Origin: Acidobacteriota bacterium
GTDB lineage: Bacteria > Acidobacteriota > Terriglobia > Bryobacterales > Bryobacteraceae
Direction: 5' to 3'
DNA: 34,469 nucleotides
Assembly (NCBI GenBank): GCA_016871135.1
Contig: VFZQ01000002.1
Coordinates: 1-34,469, forward strand
Below, piece after piece: positions 1 through 7,033 of the stretch. A model generated the notes under the pieces. The model was given only the letters and a program-made list of their open reading frames with translations. It was not told where the DNA came from and did no database searches. The position numbers and the translations under genes were made by a program. The first letter of the stretch is position 1. Each line of letters starts with the position of its first letter.

Positions 1-575
1 GGACGCGCGGCGCGATGGCTGCGGCGGTGAATTTCGTTGGCCAGCACATCCTTGCCCGTGCCGCTTTCGCCGAGGACCAGCACACTCAAATCGCTGGCGG
101 CGACACGATCGGCCAGTTGAAACAGGTCGCGCATCACGCGGGACGAACCACTCATCGCGCCGAAGTCGCCGTCGCCGGCCAGGCGGCCGCGCAGGCCCGC
201 GACTTCGCGGCGCAGCGACTGACGCTCGACGGCGCGATCGACCACGCTTCGCAGTTCGTCGAGATCGTAGGGCTTGGACAAATAATCGTAAGCGCCGGCC
301 TTAATGGCTTCGACCGCCAGGCGCTCCGAGCCTTGCCCGGTGACCATGATTACGGCCGGCGATTCCGCGCCAGCCAATTCATGAAGAAGAACGACGCCAT
401 CCTCGCCAGGCATGCGGTAATCCAGAAGCACAACGTCAGGGCGCCCCGCGCGAAGTTGCTCGCGCGCTTCGGCCACCGACGCAGCTTCGAGAAGAACGAA
501 CTCGCCATCGAAGGCCCTCCGCAACGCGTAACGCGCGGCCGGTTCGTCGTCGACAATGAGGATCGTGGCGGACAT
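1..575 (-). CDS. NtrC-family sigma-54-dependent response regulator (C-terminus beyond window)
   Basis: This gene runs off the left edge, so only about 191 N-terminal residues are visible. Residues 1-115 form a receiver domain, with acidic pair D9/D10, phosphoacceptor D52 in LLDYRMP, and K101 in the conserved KP motif. A linker leads into an AAA+ domain with Walker A GESGTGKD at residues 169-176. This architecture is that of NtrC-type activators, which remodel sigma-54 RNA polymerase; the DNA-binding domain would lie outside the window. The ATG at 575 is preceded by a GGAGGG ribosome site. The gene lies 28 nt behind the last of six small secreted-protein genes and so is probably the distal gene of that operon. 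The divergent kinase at 3477 is the likely partner, which is inferred from position. Confidence 0.93.
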   Translation of the reverse strand, partial: MSATILIVDDEPAARYALRRAFDGEFVLLEAASVAEAREQLRAGRPDVVLLDYRMPGEDGVVLLHELAGAESPAVIMVTGQGSERLAVEAIKAGAYDYLSKPYDLDELRSVVDRAVERQSLRREVAGLRGRLAGDGDFGAMSGSSRVMRDLFQLADRVAASDLSVLVLGESGTGKDVLANEIHRRSHRAAR

Positions 576-603
576 AAGCCCTCCGACGATCCTCTCACAT
601 CGT

Positions 604-996
604 TCAAGGACGGCGGCCACGATAGATGACTGTGGACTTGTGGTTGAAGAGGCCGACGCCCGCGCCGTAGGCGGTAAATCGCAAGAGCCCAACTTGCGGC
701 GCAAGCATGAGCGGGAAGCCGCCGATGAGCGCGCCGTGCGCCGCGCGACGCGCCGGATGACGATCGCGGATGGCAACGGTCATGACGTTCGCCTTGGAGA
801 ACGTCAGATCATTGGCACCTTTTTCGATGGTGATCGTATTGTCATCGGCGGAGACGAAGCGGCCCCAGTGTTTATGACGGTCCATCGACTGGACCATGGT
901 TTGGTGCGAGGGCTCGAGTTGGGCGAGGCGAGCCCATCGATCTTGTTGCGCGAACGCGGGAAGAGCGAGCGCGAGAGTGAGTAGCAGGTGTTTCAT
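604..996 (-). CDS. Small secreted protein, tandem paralog 6 of 6
   Basis: This 130-residue protein has a signal peptide of about 17 residues ending AFAQ. The mature part follows a layout shared with the five genes upstream of it: a W..L..L start, a short beta-rich segment with a G-R-F turn (residues 45-47), a V-x-x-V-A-I strand, then a glycine-rich hydrophobic stretch, and a C-terminal VIYRGRRP tail. The fold resembles a small SH3- or Sm-like barrel followed by one hydrophobic helix or hairpin, but that is inference. No enzyme motif is visible. AAGGAG precedes the ATG. It starts 17 nt after the previous paralog, the only gap in the array that is not an overlap. Function unknown; envelope location is likely. 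Confidence 0.85.
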   Translation of the reverse strand: MKHLLLTLALALPAFAQQDRWARLAQLEPSHQTMVQSMDRHKHWGRFVSADDNTITIEKGANDLTFSKANVMTVAIRDRHPARRAAHGALIGGFPLMLAPQVGLLRFTAYGAGVGLFNHKSTVIYRGRRP

Positions 997-1013
997 GGTG
1001 TGGCTCCTTGTTA

Positions 1014-1418
1014 TTACTTGCGATAGACGGGGGTCGTGGTGTTCTGGCTGAGTCCGATGAGCGCGCCGATGCCGGCGACGGCCGGGATCGCGCCAACAGA
1101 GGCACCGTAGGTTGGGATCGCCGCGGCGACACCAATGGCGCCGGCGATGATGGCGCCTTTACGAGCGCTGTGCGAACGCGGCTTCTCCCGAACGAAAACC
1201 ACCTCGACGCGAGACTTCTCAATCGCCTGTTCATCTTTTCGCGTCCTGATGATCAACGCATCCGCTGAATAGGAAACGAGGGCGCCTTCGTAGCGCTTTC
1301 GGTCGCTGGTTTGGACCACTGTTTGTTGCGATTGATCGATCCGGCCGAGTGCGGGCCAGTCGTCCGGCGAGGCGAATGCGCACCTCGTTATGGCTAGCAG
1401 GAGAACAGCGCTTCTCAT
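1014..1418 (-). CDS. Small secreted protein, tandem paralog 5 of 6
   Basis: The start is placed at the ATG at 1418. It forms an ATGA overlap with the upstream gene and has GAGG about 8 nt before it; a longer open frame runs back to 1871 but is only the antisense of neighbours. The product is 134 residues with a signal peptide ending AFAS. The core reads DDWPALGRI, then a T-S-D-R turn and an I-I-R-T strand, then V-V-F-V-R. It then has R-K-G-A followed by an Ala/Gly-rich hydrophobic stretch and a terminal PVYRK. These positions match those of its neighbours, so it is a diverged copy of the same family. Function unknown. Confidence 0.83.
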   Translation of the reverse strand: MRSAVLLLAITRCAFASPDDWPALGRIDQSQQTVVQTSDRKRYEGALVSYSADALIIRTRKDEQAIEKSRVEVVFVREKPRSHSARKGAIIAGAIGVAAAIPTYGASVGAIPAVAGIGALIGLSQNTTTPVYRK

Positions 1419-1822
1419 GGTCGCTGCCTCATGTAAATTCGAACGTGGCGCCGGCTGATCAGCCCAAAGAAAGCTCCGTAGGTCGCCGTCAGAGGGGCTA
1501 ACTTGACGCCTTCTTTCGGCGCCCAGGCCAAGACGGATAACGCGAACACAGATCCGGCGGCGATTACGGCGCCTTTTCTCGCGTTTGTCGCCGAATCCGA
1601 TTTCTTGACGCTTACCCAGTCGATGAGGCCGCGCTCGATCATGTAGCAGCCGGTCGCTGTATCGATAACCAGCGCCGTGTCGGAGACCGACTTGATCGAC
1701 CCTTTCAATCGCTTCCCGTCGAGTGGCTTGACGATCGCCTCCTGTGCCGGGAAAACCTTCCGAAGAGCGTTCCAATCTTCTGCGAACACCGGCGCCATCG
1801 CGGCCAGAAGTATCCACTTCAT
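1415..1822 (-). CDS. Small secreted protein, tandem paralog 4 of 6
   Basis: The 135-residue product starts at the ATG at 1822, which overlaps the stop of the upstream gene by one base (TGATG) and has AAGGAG upstream. A GTG one codon earlier is possible. The signal peptide ends PVFAE. The mature region has DWNALRKVFP, the D-G-K-R turn followed by a K-G-S strand, L-V-I-D-T, W-V-S-V-K, and an A-R-K-G-A entry into a hydrophobic stretch. The tail is R-I-Y-M-R-Q-R-P, where the usual Y-R has become Y-M-R. It belongs to the same family as its neighbours. No catalytic residues are recognisable, and the product is probably periplasmic or membrane-attached. Confidence 0.83.
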   Translation of the reverse strand: MKWILLAAMAPVFAEDWNALRKVFPAQEAIVKPLDGKRLKGSIKSVSDTALVIDTATGCYMIERGLIDWVSVKKSDSATNARKGAVIAAGSVFALSVLAWAPKEGVKLAPLTATYGAFFGLISRRHVRIYMRQRP

Positions 1823-2178
1823 CACCTTGCTCCTTTTCGATAGACCGTTCGATACGCCGGCAGCAGCGCATTCACGCTGGCCGCGATCGGCGTGTAGAAG
1901 TTGGGATTCGCGGTCAACACGGCTGAGGCCATTCCGAGACCGAGGCCGATCGTGTTGGTGCGCACGCCAATGCGCGTCACGACGACGCGAGTGTAGGGAA
2001 CATCGCTCGCCTTTGTGCGCACGACGACGCGGTCACCGTCGACGCCGCCGAAGGTTCCGTGAATCGAGCGGCCGTCGAGCGTCTCGATGCGCACCTGCTG
2101 GCCGGGGCGCAGGCGTTCGACGCTCTTCCACGTCTCGGCGCGCAAGGCGAGCGCGCACAGGAATAGCAGGGTTTTCAT
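1822..2178 (-). CDS. Small secreted protein, tandem paralog 3 of 6
   Basis: The 118-residue product has a very short signal peptide (MKTLLFLCALALRAE). The mature part has ETWKSVERLRPGQQV, ETLDGRSIHGTF and V-V-V-R-T, then R-I-G-V-R, a shorter hydrophobic region than its neighbours, and the tail TVYRKGAR. The PGQ...DG...G pattern is the clearest version of the family signature and resembles Sm-like or SH3-like beta barrels; this is inferred from the pattern only. The start overlaps the upstream stop as ATGA, and a G-rich stretch upstream serves as ribosome site. The end shares a base with the next gene, so translational coupling is likely. Confidence 0.84.
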   Translation of the reverse strand: MKTLLFLCALALRAETWKSVERLRPGQQVRIETLDGRSIHGTFGGVDGDRVVVRTKASDVPYTRVVVTRIGVRTNTIGLGLGMASAVLTANPNFYTPIAASVNALLPAYRTVYRKGAR

Positions 2179-2441
2179 CGCGCCCCCTTGCGCCGGTAGA
2201 TCGTCTTCATGCCCGGTGTGATCAATTGCACGACCGCGCGGATGCGTTTGACGGTACCCTTCGGCACGACGGTGAGAACTCCGTCGATCAGCAGGCGGAC
2301 TGTGTCGCGATCGGCGCCGAGAAACGCACCGTGCGTGGTAAGACCGAAGTTGAAGTCAATGTAGGTCACCGCGCCTTGCGGGAGTGCGGAGACGGCGTTC
2401 CAGTTGTGCGCGCCGGTCAGGATCGTGAATAGGAGTCTCAT
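2175..2441 (-). CDS. Small secreted protein, tandem paralog 2 of 6 (short form)
   Basis: This is the shortest member, with 88 residues from the ATG at 2441. That start makes an ATGA overlap with the upstream stop and has GAGGTG upstream. An open frame reaches back to 2513, but that part is antisense of the neighbour. The product keeps the N-terminal helix (HNWNAVSALPQG), the T-H-G-A-F turn, the strands L-L-I-D-G and V-K-R-I-R-A-V, and the terminal TIYRRKGAR. It lacks the glycine/alanine-rich hydrophobic stretch found in the other members. The tail is nearly identical to that of the downstream paralog, which suggests recent duplication or tail conversion. It may be the minimal fold unit of the family. 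Confidence 0.8.
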   Translation of the reverse strand: MRLLFTILTGAHNWNAVSALPQGAVTYIDFNFGLTTHGAFLGADRDTVRLLIDGVLTVVPKGTVKRIRAVVQLITPGMKTIYRRKGAR

Positions 2442-2860
2442 CGTTTCACCTCGCTGTAGACGGTTTTGTATCCGGGGAACAGTGCGCCCAAGCCGGCGCC
2501 GATCAGGCCCCATCCGAAGATCGCCGCCGCGACAAAATCGCCGTCGCCGTCGGACGCATTCGCGGCGAGTCCGCCCATCGATCCACCGGCGATCGCGGCG
2601 CCGATCGCCGCGTTCCGCCAGCGGCTGCCGGCGGTTCGCACCGAGACCTTCGAGATATCCTTCTTCGCATGGGAAGAGTCGCCGCTGCCGGTGCGGATGA
2701 CGACGCCGTCGTCACTCGCCGAAATGAACCGGCCCTTGTGTTTGCGCCCGTCGCGAGTGTGGACGTGGGTATCTTGTCCGGGATAGATGCCGCGCATCAG
2801 CACCCAGGAATCGGTTTGCGCAAAGGCTACGGCGGAGATCAACAAGAGTCGGAGCAGCAT
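2438..2860 (-). CDS. Small secreted protein, tandem paralog 1 of 6
   Basis: First of the six paralogs after the beta-barrel gene. The ATG at 2860 is chosen because a GGAGGT motif, formed by the last codons of the upstream gene, lies at good distance; a GTG one codon earlier is possible. The 140-residue product has a signal peptide ending AFAQ. It has D-S-W-V-L-M, PGQDTHVHTRDGRKHKGRF and V-V-I-R-T, then V-S-V-R-T. A long A/G-rich segment (about residues 84-128) is interrupted by a DGDGD stretch, and the tail is KTVYSEVKR. The A/G segment could be a membrane hairpin like those in glycine-zipper proteins, which is inference. Function unknown. Confidence 0.84.
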   Translation of the reverse strand: MLLRLLLISAVAFAQTDSWVLMRGIYPGQDTHVHTRDGRKHKGRFISASDDGVVIRTGSGDSSHAKKDISKVSVRTAGSRWRNAAIGAAIAGGSMGGLAANASDGDGDFVAAAIFGWGLIGAGLGALFPGYKTVYSEVKR

Positions 2861-2863
2861 CAC

Positions 2864-3340
2864 CTACCTCCAGGTAACGCCGAATCGGAATGAGGTCAGG
2901 TTCAAGTCGTTGTAGCGGTAGTCGACGTGATGGCGGATTTCGGCGCGGATGCCGAAACGGGGCCTGAGCCAGGCCGTTACGCCGCCGCCGAACTGCCAGA
3001 TGCCTAGGCCGGATCCGTCGCCGCCGAGAAAAATGGCCGGGCCGGTCGAGGCGAAGGGAACAACGCGGCCTGTACCGATCTTTGTTGCGTGATAGGTGAC
3101 CGACGGAGAGAACGCGCCGATGCCACCACCCTCGCCCGGCAGAAAATAGCCGCCCGCGTCAACATTTGTGCCGAGGCCTTTGTAGAACAGGAAGTCGCCA
3201 CCCGTGAACGCGCCTTGAATGCTTTTCGAAAAATATCCGCTCGAGCCGACGAACGGCGTGTAGACCACATATCCCTGCCGGCGAAACTCTTGGGCGTCGC
3301 CGAGCATCATGAAAGTGGCCGCCAGTATCAGTGTTTTCAT
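2864..3340 (-). CDS. Small outer-membrane beta-barrel protein, probable first gene of the operon
   Basis: The 158-residue product starts at the ATG at 3340, giving a signal peptide MKTLILAATFMMLGDAQ. The mature protein alternates hydrophobic and polar residues and is rich in Gly and aromatics. Repeated amphipathic strands include GYVVYTPFVG, GGGVTAWLRPRFGIR and SFRFGVTW-R at the C-terminus, a typical end for small eight-stranded barrels such as the OmpA-N/OmpW/OmpX types. No specific family is recognised. Its stop codon lies within the ribosome site of the first paralogous small protein, so the two are coupled. The operon then continues to the NtrC-type regulator. Upstream lies a 136-nt region shared with the divergent histidine kinase. 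No strong ribosome site is seen before the ATG. Confidence 0.82.
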   Translation of the reverse strand: MKTLILAATFMMLGDAQEFRRQGYVVYTPFVGSSGYFSKSIQGAFTGGDFLFYKGLGTNVDAGGYFLPGEGGGIGAFSPSVTYHATKIGTGRVVPFASTGPAIFLGGDGSGLGIWQFGGGVTAWLRPRFGIRAEIRHHVDYRYNDLNLTSFRFGVTWR

Positions 3341-3352
3341 GCCAACCAGAGA

Positions 3353-3369
3353 GGCACGCAGTTGGCCAA
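3353..3369 (-). promoter_or_regulatory. Candidate sigma-54 (-24/-12) promoter for the small-protein operon
   Basis: On the minus strand the sequence reads TTGGCCAACTGCGTGCC. The GG at 3367-3366 and GC at 3355-3354 have the exact 12-nt spacing of -24/-12 promoters. The -24 half is good (TTGGC) and the -12 half is partial (GTGC). A sigma-54 activator in the operon makes this tempting. However, transcription would start near 3342, leaving only about 2 nt before the first ATG, so the call is weak. Confidence 0.25.
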
Positions 3370-3410
3370 TCCGAAAATCGTGCGTAGTCAACAGCTTGCG
3401 AATCGCACGC

Positions 3411-3450
3411 CCGCCAGATTTCCCTGATACCCGCCAAATTCGTATGGCGG
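3411..3450. promoter_or_regulatory. Operator-like CCGCCA repeats between divergent operons
   Basis: CCGCCA occurs at 3411-3416 and again at 3431-3436, exactly 20 bp apart, each followed by an A/T-rich run (GATT, AATT). The inverted copy TGGCGG lies at 3445-3450 and forms a perfect 6-8-6 inverted repeat with the second copy. Copies two helical turns apart plus a dyad are typical of a dimeric regulator's binding sites. The array is 27-66 bp upstream of the kinase ATG and 71-110 bp from the ATG of the divergent operon. The NtrC-type protein at 1-575 is the obvious candidate ligand, by inference. Confidence 0.5.
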
Positions 3451-3476
3451 CGTTCGGCTGTTAAACTGACGAAGCG

Positions 3477-5123
3477 ATGTCCCTACTCGGCAACGCGCTA
3501 TTGGCGGTTGCGCTCGCTGGCGGTGCTGGCCTCAGTGCTCTGATCGGCGCCGTTATTGTCGAAAAGCCCGGCAAGCGCGCCGCGCATTGGTGGGCGCTGG
3601 CGCTTTTCGTCGCGGCGTTTTGTTGGCACGGCGCGGCGCTTTACGGATTTTTGCAGACCGCGGCGCTTGACGGACGCTCGTTCGACACATCGGTCCCGTT
3701 TCGCGTGATGATCGCTCTGTTCTGTGTCGTGGCCGCGCCGGAACGACCCTGGCGATTTGTGTTTCTTTTGCTAGCCGGCGTACCGTTCGATCCGCCTCGA
3801 TGGGCGGGCTTCGGCACCTTCGCCGCGTTGTTCGCACTGGGCGGATGGATTCAATTTCGCGGATGGCTCGGGCTTTACTTCAGCCGGCGCATCCGGCTGG
3901 TTGGAGCATTGGCGGTTATATCGACGATTTACTTGCTAGCCGTTCGCCGGCTGTCCGATTTTCTTTCGCGCGAGTTCGATGCGTTCGGAGAGTTGCTGGA
4001 AGTCGCGTTGATCTTTGCTGGGGCTCTCGGATGGCTTGCGCTCTATGGTTGGATGACGCGGGCGATGTCGCGACGGACCGCGCTGTACACGGCGTTTGGC
4101 CGGCGTGTAATCGAAGAAGCCGTGCCGATTCTCGATCTTCGCGAACGGGTGCAATTTCTCGCCGAGGGCGTGGCGAAGACGTTTTCGCTGCATCGCTGCA
4201 AGATACGGATTGAAGGGCCCCCAGTGGCGCAGGGCGCGGCCGGGGCGTCTTCCGGAGAATCCTGGTCGCACGAGTTTGCGTTGCGGTACGAAGATCAAAT
4301 TCGTGGGACGCTGTGGGCCGACTGCCATCCGCGCGCGTCGTTGGAAGAAGACGCCGCCGTTCTTGAAGATCTTTGCCGCCAGATCGCGCATTCGATCGAA
4401 GCGTGCCGGTTGGCCGAAGAGAAACTCTCGCTTGAGCGCACGCTGGTCGAGCAAGAGCAACTGGCAACGATGGGTACGCTGGCGGCGACGATCGCACATG
4501 AAGTAAAGAATCCACTTGGGCCGATGAAGACGCTGGCGCAATTGATGGCCGAGGACCCGGAGCTGCCGCCGCGTTGCCACAAAGACCTCGAAATCATGCT
4601 GAGCGAAATCGACCGGCTGAATCGGTGCGTGGAGCAACTGCTTGGCTTTGCGCGACCGCTGCGCAACGCCGACGGAGAGATCGATGTCGCGGCACTTGTC
4701 GACACCGCGATGCGGCTGATGGCGCGCGAGGCGGCGCCGCGGCGGGTCGAACTGCGGCATACTTGTGCGCCGGGGTTGAAGCTACGGGGAAAAGACAGGC
4801 AGGGTGTACAGCAGATACTGCTCAACCTTGTGCTTAACGCGGTCCAGGCGAGCACCGAGGGCGGTATCGTTGTGCTCGATGTGACGGCGAACGGCGATGG
4901 CCTGCGGTTGCGGGTTACCGACGATGGGCCCGGAATTCCGGGGGAGATGCAGCGCCGCGTATTCGATCCATTCTTCACGACCAAGCAGCAGGGCACGGGG
5001 CTGGGACTGGCGATCGTGAGCAAAAACGTGAAGCAGCTGGGCGGCGCGTTGCGGTTGGAAAGCCCGGTGGCCGATGGGCGCGGGACGCGGGTCGTCGTCG
5101 AATTGGGAGCGGAGGCGCGATGA
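3477..5123 (+). CDS. Membrane sensor histidine kinase (NtrB-like)
   Basis: This 548-residue kinase has about six hydrophobic segments in residues 1-195 and no large periplasmic loop, so it probably senses within or at the membrane. Residues 205-310 form a cytoplasmic region that may be GAF-like, followed by a coiled coil. The H-box is IAHEVKNPLGPM with H341. The ATPase domain has the N-box LLNLVLNAVQ (N454), G1 DDGPGIP (482-488), an FDPFFTTK motif, and G2 GTGLGLAI (506-513). The HEVKNPLG H-box is typical of kinases that pair with NtrC-type regulators, such as the one at 1-575. The gene is divergent from that operon and overlaps the next gene as ATGA. The membrane-plus-GAF layout recalls PrsK-type kinases, but that is not established here. 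Confidence 0.92.
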   Translation: MSLLGNALLAVALAGGAGLSALIGAVIVEKPGKRAAHWWALALFVAAFCWHGAALYGFLQTAALDGRSFDTSVPFRVMIALFCVVAAPERPWRFVFLLLAGVPFDPPRWAGFGTFAALFALGGWIQFRGWLGLYFSRRIRLVGALAVISTIYLLAVRRLSDFLSREFDAFGELLEVALIFAGALGWLALYGWMTRAMSRRTALYTAFGRRVIEEAVPILDLRERVQFLAEGVAKTFSLHRCKIRIEGPPVAQGAAGASSGESWSHEFALRYEDQIRGTLWADCHPRASLEEDAAVLEDLCRQIAHSIEACRLAEEKLSLERTLVEQEQLATMGTLAATIAHEVKNPLGPMKTLAQLMAEDPELPPRCHKDLEIMLSEIDRLNRCVEQLLGFARPLRNADGEIDVAALVDTAMRLMAREAAPRRVELRHTCAPGLKLRGKDRQGVQQILLNLVLNAVQASTEGGIVVLDVTANGDGLRLRVTDDGPGIPGEMQRRVFDPFFTTKQQGTGLGLAIVSKNVKQLGGALRLESPVADGRGTRVVVELGAEAR

Positions 5124-6301
5124 TACGAGCATTGCTACTGGCGGCCTTCGTTGCGCACGCGCAGCAGTTCCCGGCCGACGGCGTACGACGCGCGCGCGCC
5201 GTGATGGACGCAATCTTCAGTCTCGATCACGCGGCGGGCGAAAAGTTGTGCCGCGACTGGATCGCCACCGCACCCGAAGATCCAGGCGGATACGTCTATC
5301 TCGCGCGAACCAAGTGGAGCGAGGAGTTGAGCACGCGGCGTGCGTTGAGCCTCGAACGCTATGCTTCACCCGAGTTCTTCTCCGACGATGAGCGCTACCG
5401 CTTGCCCGTTCCACCGGCTACGGTGAATTCGTTTCGGTCCTTCAACACCGCCGGCATCACGCGAGCGAAGGCAATGCTGGCTCGCAATCCCCGCGACGCC
5501 TGGGCGCTGTTCACGCTCGGCGTGGGCCATCAGAACGAGGCGACGCTAGAGGCGACGTTTCTACACAATTGGTGGACGGCGTTCCGGCAAGGCACAAGCG
5601 CGTATCGCGCGCACGCGCAACTGCGAGACATGCATCAGGGTTTGGTCGATGCGCGCCTGGTACCGAGCGTCTATCGCTACGTCGCCGGCACGGTGCCGTG
5701 GCGAGTACGATGGCTGGCGGCGCTGCTTGGGTTTCGCGGTTCGGCCGAAGGCGGTAGAAAGGATCTTGAAGAAGTCGCCTCCCGAGCGCTGTTGACCAAC
5801 GACGACGCACGCACCGTGCTGGCGCTGATTTATGCGCGCGAAAAGAACTTCACCGATGCGAACCGGCATTTGTCCGACCTACGGCGCCGCTTCCCGCGAA
5901 ACTACATTGTCCATCTCGATCTCGGCAGCATTGCGATGCAAATGAAGAGGTCCGACGAAGCCGCCCGGCTGTTTCGCGAGATTCTCATCGCAATCGAGAG
6001 CAAACAGAACGGTTATGAGCGGCTCGACAGCGCAACGGTTCTGAATCATCTCGGTACGGCCGAGCGCGCCTCACGACGGTTTGAATCGGCGCTGGAGCAG
6101 CACCGCCGCAGTTTAACCGATTCGTCGGCGACGGCTCGGACACGCGCGATCGCACAGCTGGAGACCGGGCGCGTCTACGACTTAATGGGACGGCGCGCCG
6201 AGGCGATCGCTGCCTATCGCCAGGTGCGGAGTATTCCCGAAATGCCAGGCATCGCGCAACAGGCAAGAGCGCACGAGGCGAAGGCGTACAGGGTTCAATA
6301 G
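5120..6301 (+). CDS. Secreted tetratricopeptide-repeat protein
   Basis: The 393-residue product is coupled to the kinase by a 4-nt ATGA overlap. It begins with a minimal signal peptide (MIRALLLAAFVAHAQ). The rest is helical repeats. Clear TPR-like units include the stretches around residues 110-125 (ARNPRDAWALFTLGVGHQ), 235-290 (ARTVLALIYAREKNF and YIVHLDLGSIAMQMKR), and 310-375 (DSATVLNHLGTAERASRRF and LETGRVYDLMGRRAEAI). TPR proteins generally bind other proteins; no catalytic motif is visible. Coupling to the kinase suggests a role in sensing or in the envelope process it controls, by inference. The 3' end overlaps the convergent deoC by 7 nt. Confidence 0.85.
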   Translation: MIRALLLAAFVAHAQQFPADGVRRARAVMDAIFSLDHAAGEKLCRDWIATAPEDPGGYVYLARTKWSEELSTRRALSLERYASPEFFSDDERYRLPVPPATVNSFRSFNTAGITRAKAMLARNPRDAWALFTLGVGHQNEATLEATFLHNWWTAFRQGTSAYRAHAQLRDMHQGLVDARLVPSVYRYVAGTVPWRVRWLAALLGFRGSAEGGRKDLEEVASRALLTNDDARTVLALIYAREKNFTDANRHLSDLRRRFPRNYIVHLDLGSIAMQMKRSDEAARLFREILIAIESKQNGYERLDSATVLNHLGTAERASRRFESALEQHRRSLTDSSATARTRAIAQLETGRVYDLMGRRAEAIAAYRQVRSIPEMPGIAQQARAHEAKAYRVQ

Positions 6302-7020
6302 CCAGCGGGTGCGGCGGCGTTGGAAAGGATCGGATCGAGCCCGAGCCGTTTACGAGCGTCGTCCATCATCGACGCGGTGCGCGTTGCCCCGCAGCGCGAC
6401 ACGCCCAGCGCCCGAACCGCCAGCAGCGCATCGAGGTCGCGCACGCCGCCCGCGGCTTTCACTTGAATGTGCGCGGGCGAGTGTTTGCGCATCAGGCGGA
6501 GGTCCTCATGCGTCGCGCCGCTGGGCGCGTAGCCGGTTGAGGTCTTGACCCAGTCGGCGCCGTGCTCGGCGCAGATTTCGCAGAGGCGGATCTTCTGTTC
6601 GTCGTTCAGGTAGGCGTTTTCGAAGATGACCTTTGCTTTTTGGCCCGCGTCGTGGGTCGCTTTGACGACGGTGGCGATGTCGGCCGAAACGTATTCCCAG
6701 CGCCCGCTCAGCACGGCGCTGATGTTGACAACCATGTCGAGTTCTTCGCCGCCATCGGCAAGAGCCTGTTTCGTTTCGGCGAGCTTGATGGCGGTCGTGT
6801 GGCCGCCGTGGGGGAAGCCGATCGTCGTCGAGGCGCGTACGTTGGACCCGCGCAGGCGATCAGCCGCGTGGCGTAGCGCGTAAGGCATAATGCAGACGGA
6901 GGCGACATCGTAATCGAGGGAAAGCTGGATGCCGCGGTCGAGATCGTCCTGGGTCAAGGTCGGGTTCAGCAACGAGTGGTCGATCATCTTGGCGACGTCG
7001 AGATAGGTGAAATCAATCAT
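6295..7020 (-). CDS. deoC: Deoxyribose-phosphate aldolase
   Basis: DeoC cleaves 2-deoxyribose 5-phosphate to acetaldehyde and glyceraldehyde 3-phosphate in deoxynucleoside breakdown. From the ATG at 7020 the product has 241 residues, normal for the family. The Schiff-base lysine K159 lies in ADWVKTSTGY, the second lysine K188 in IQVKAAGGVR, and the conserved Asp D95 in EELDMVV. The first strand, AKMIDHSLLNP, is typical of class I DERA. A longer frame to 7059 would overlap the upstream gene and adds nothing family-like. It lies 13 nt behind the DUF2891 gene and may be cotranscribed with it, though no functional link is evident. No strong ribosome site is visible. Confidence 0.95.
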   Translation of the reverse strand: MIDFTYLDVAKMIDHSLLNPTLTQDDLDRGIQLSLDYDVASVCIMPYALRHAADRLRGSNVRASTTIGFPHGGHTTAIKLAETKQALADGGEELDMVVNISAVLSGRWEYVSADIATVVKATHDAGQKAKVIFENAYLNDEQKIRLCEICAEHGADWVKTSTGYAPSGATHEDLRLMRKHSPAHIQVKAAGGVRDLDALLAVRALGVSRCGATRTASMMDDARKRLGLDPILSNAAAPAGY

Positions 7021-7033
7021 GCAGGAACTATTG

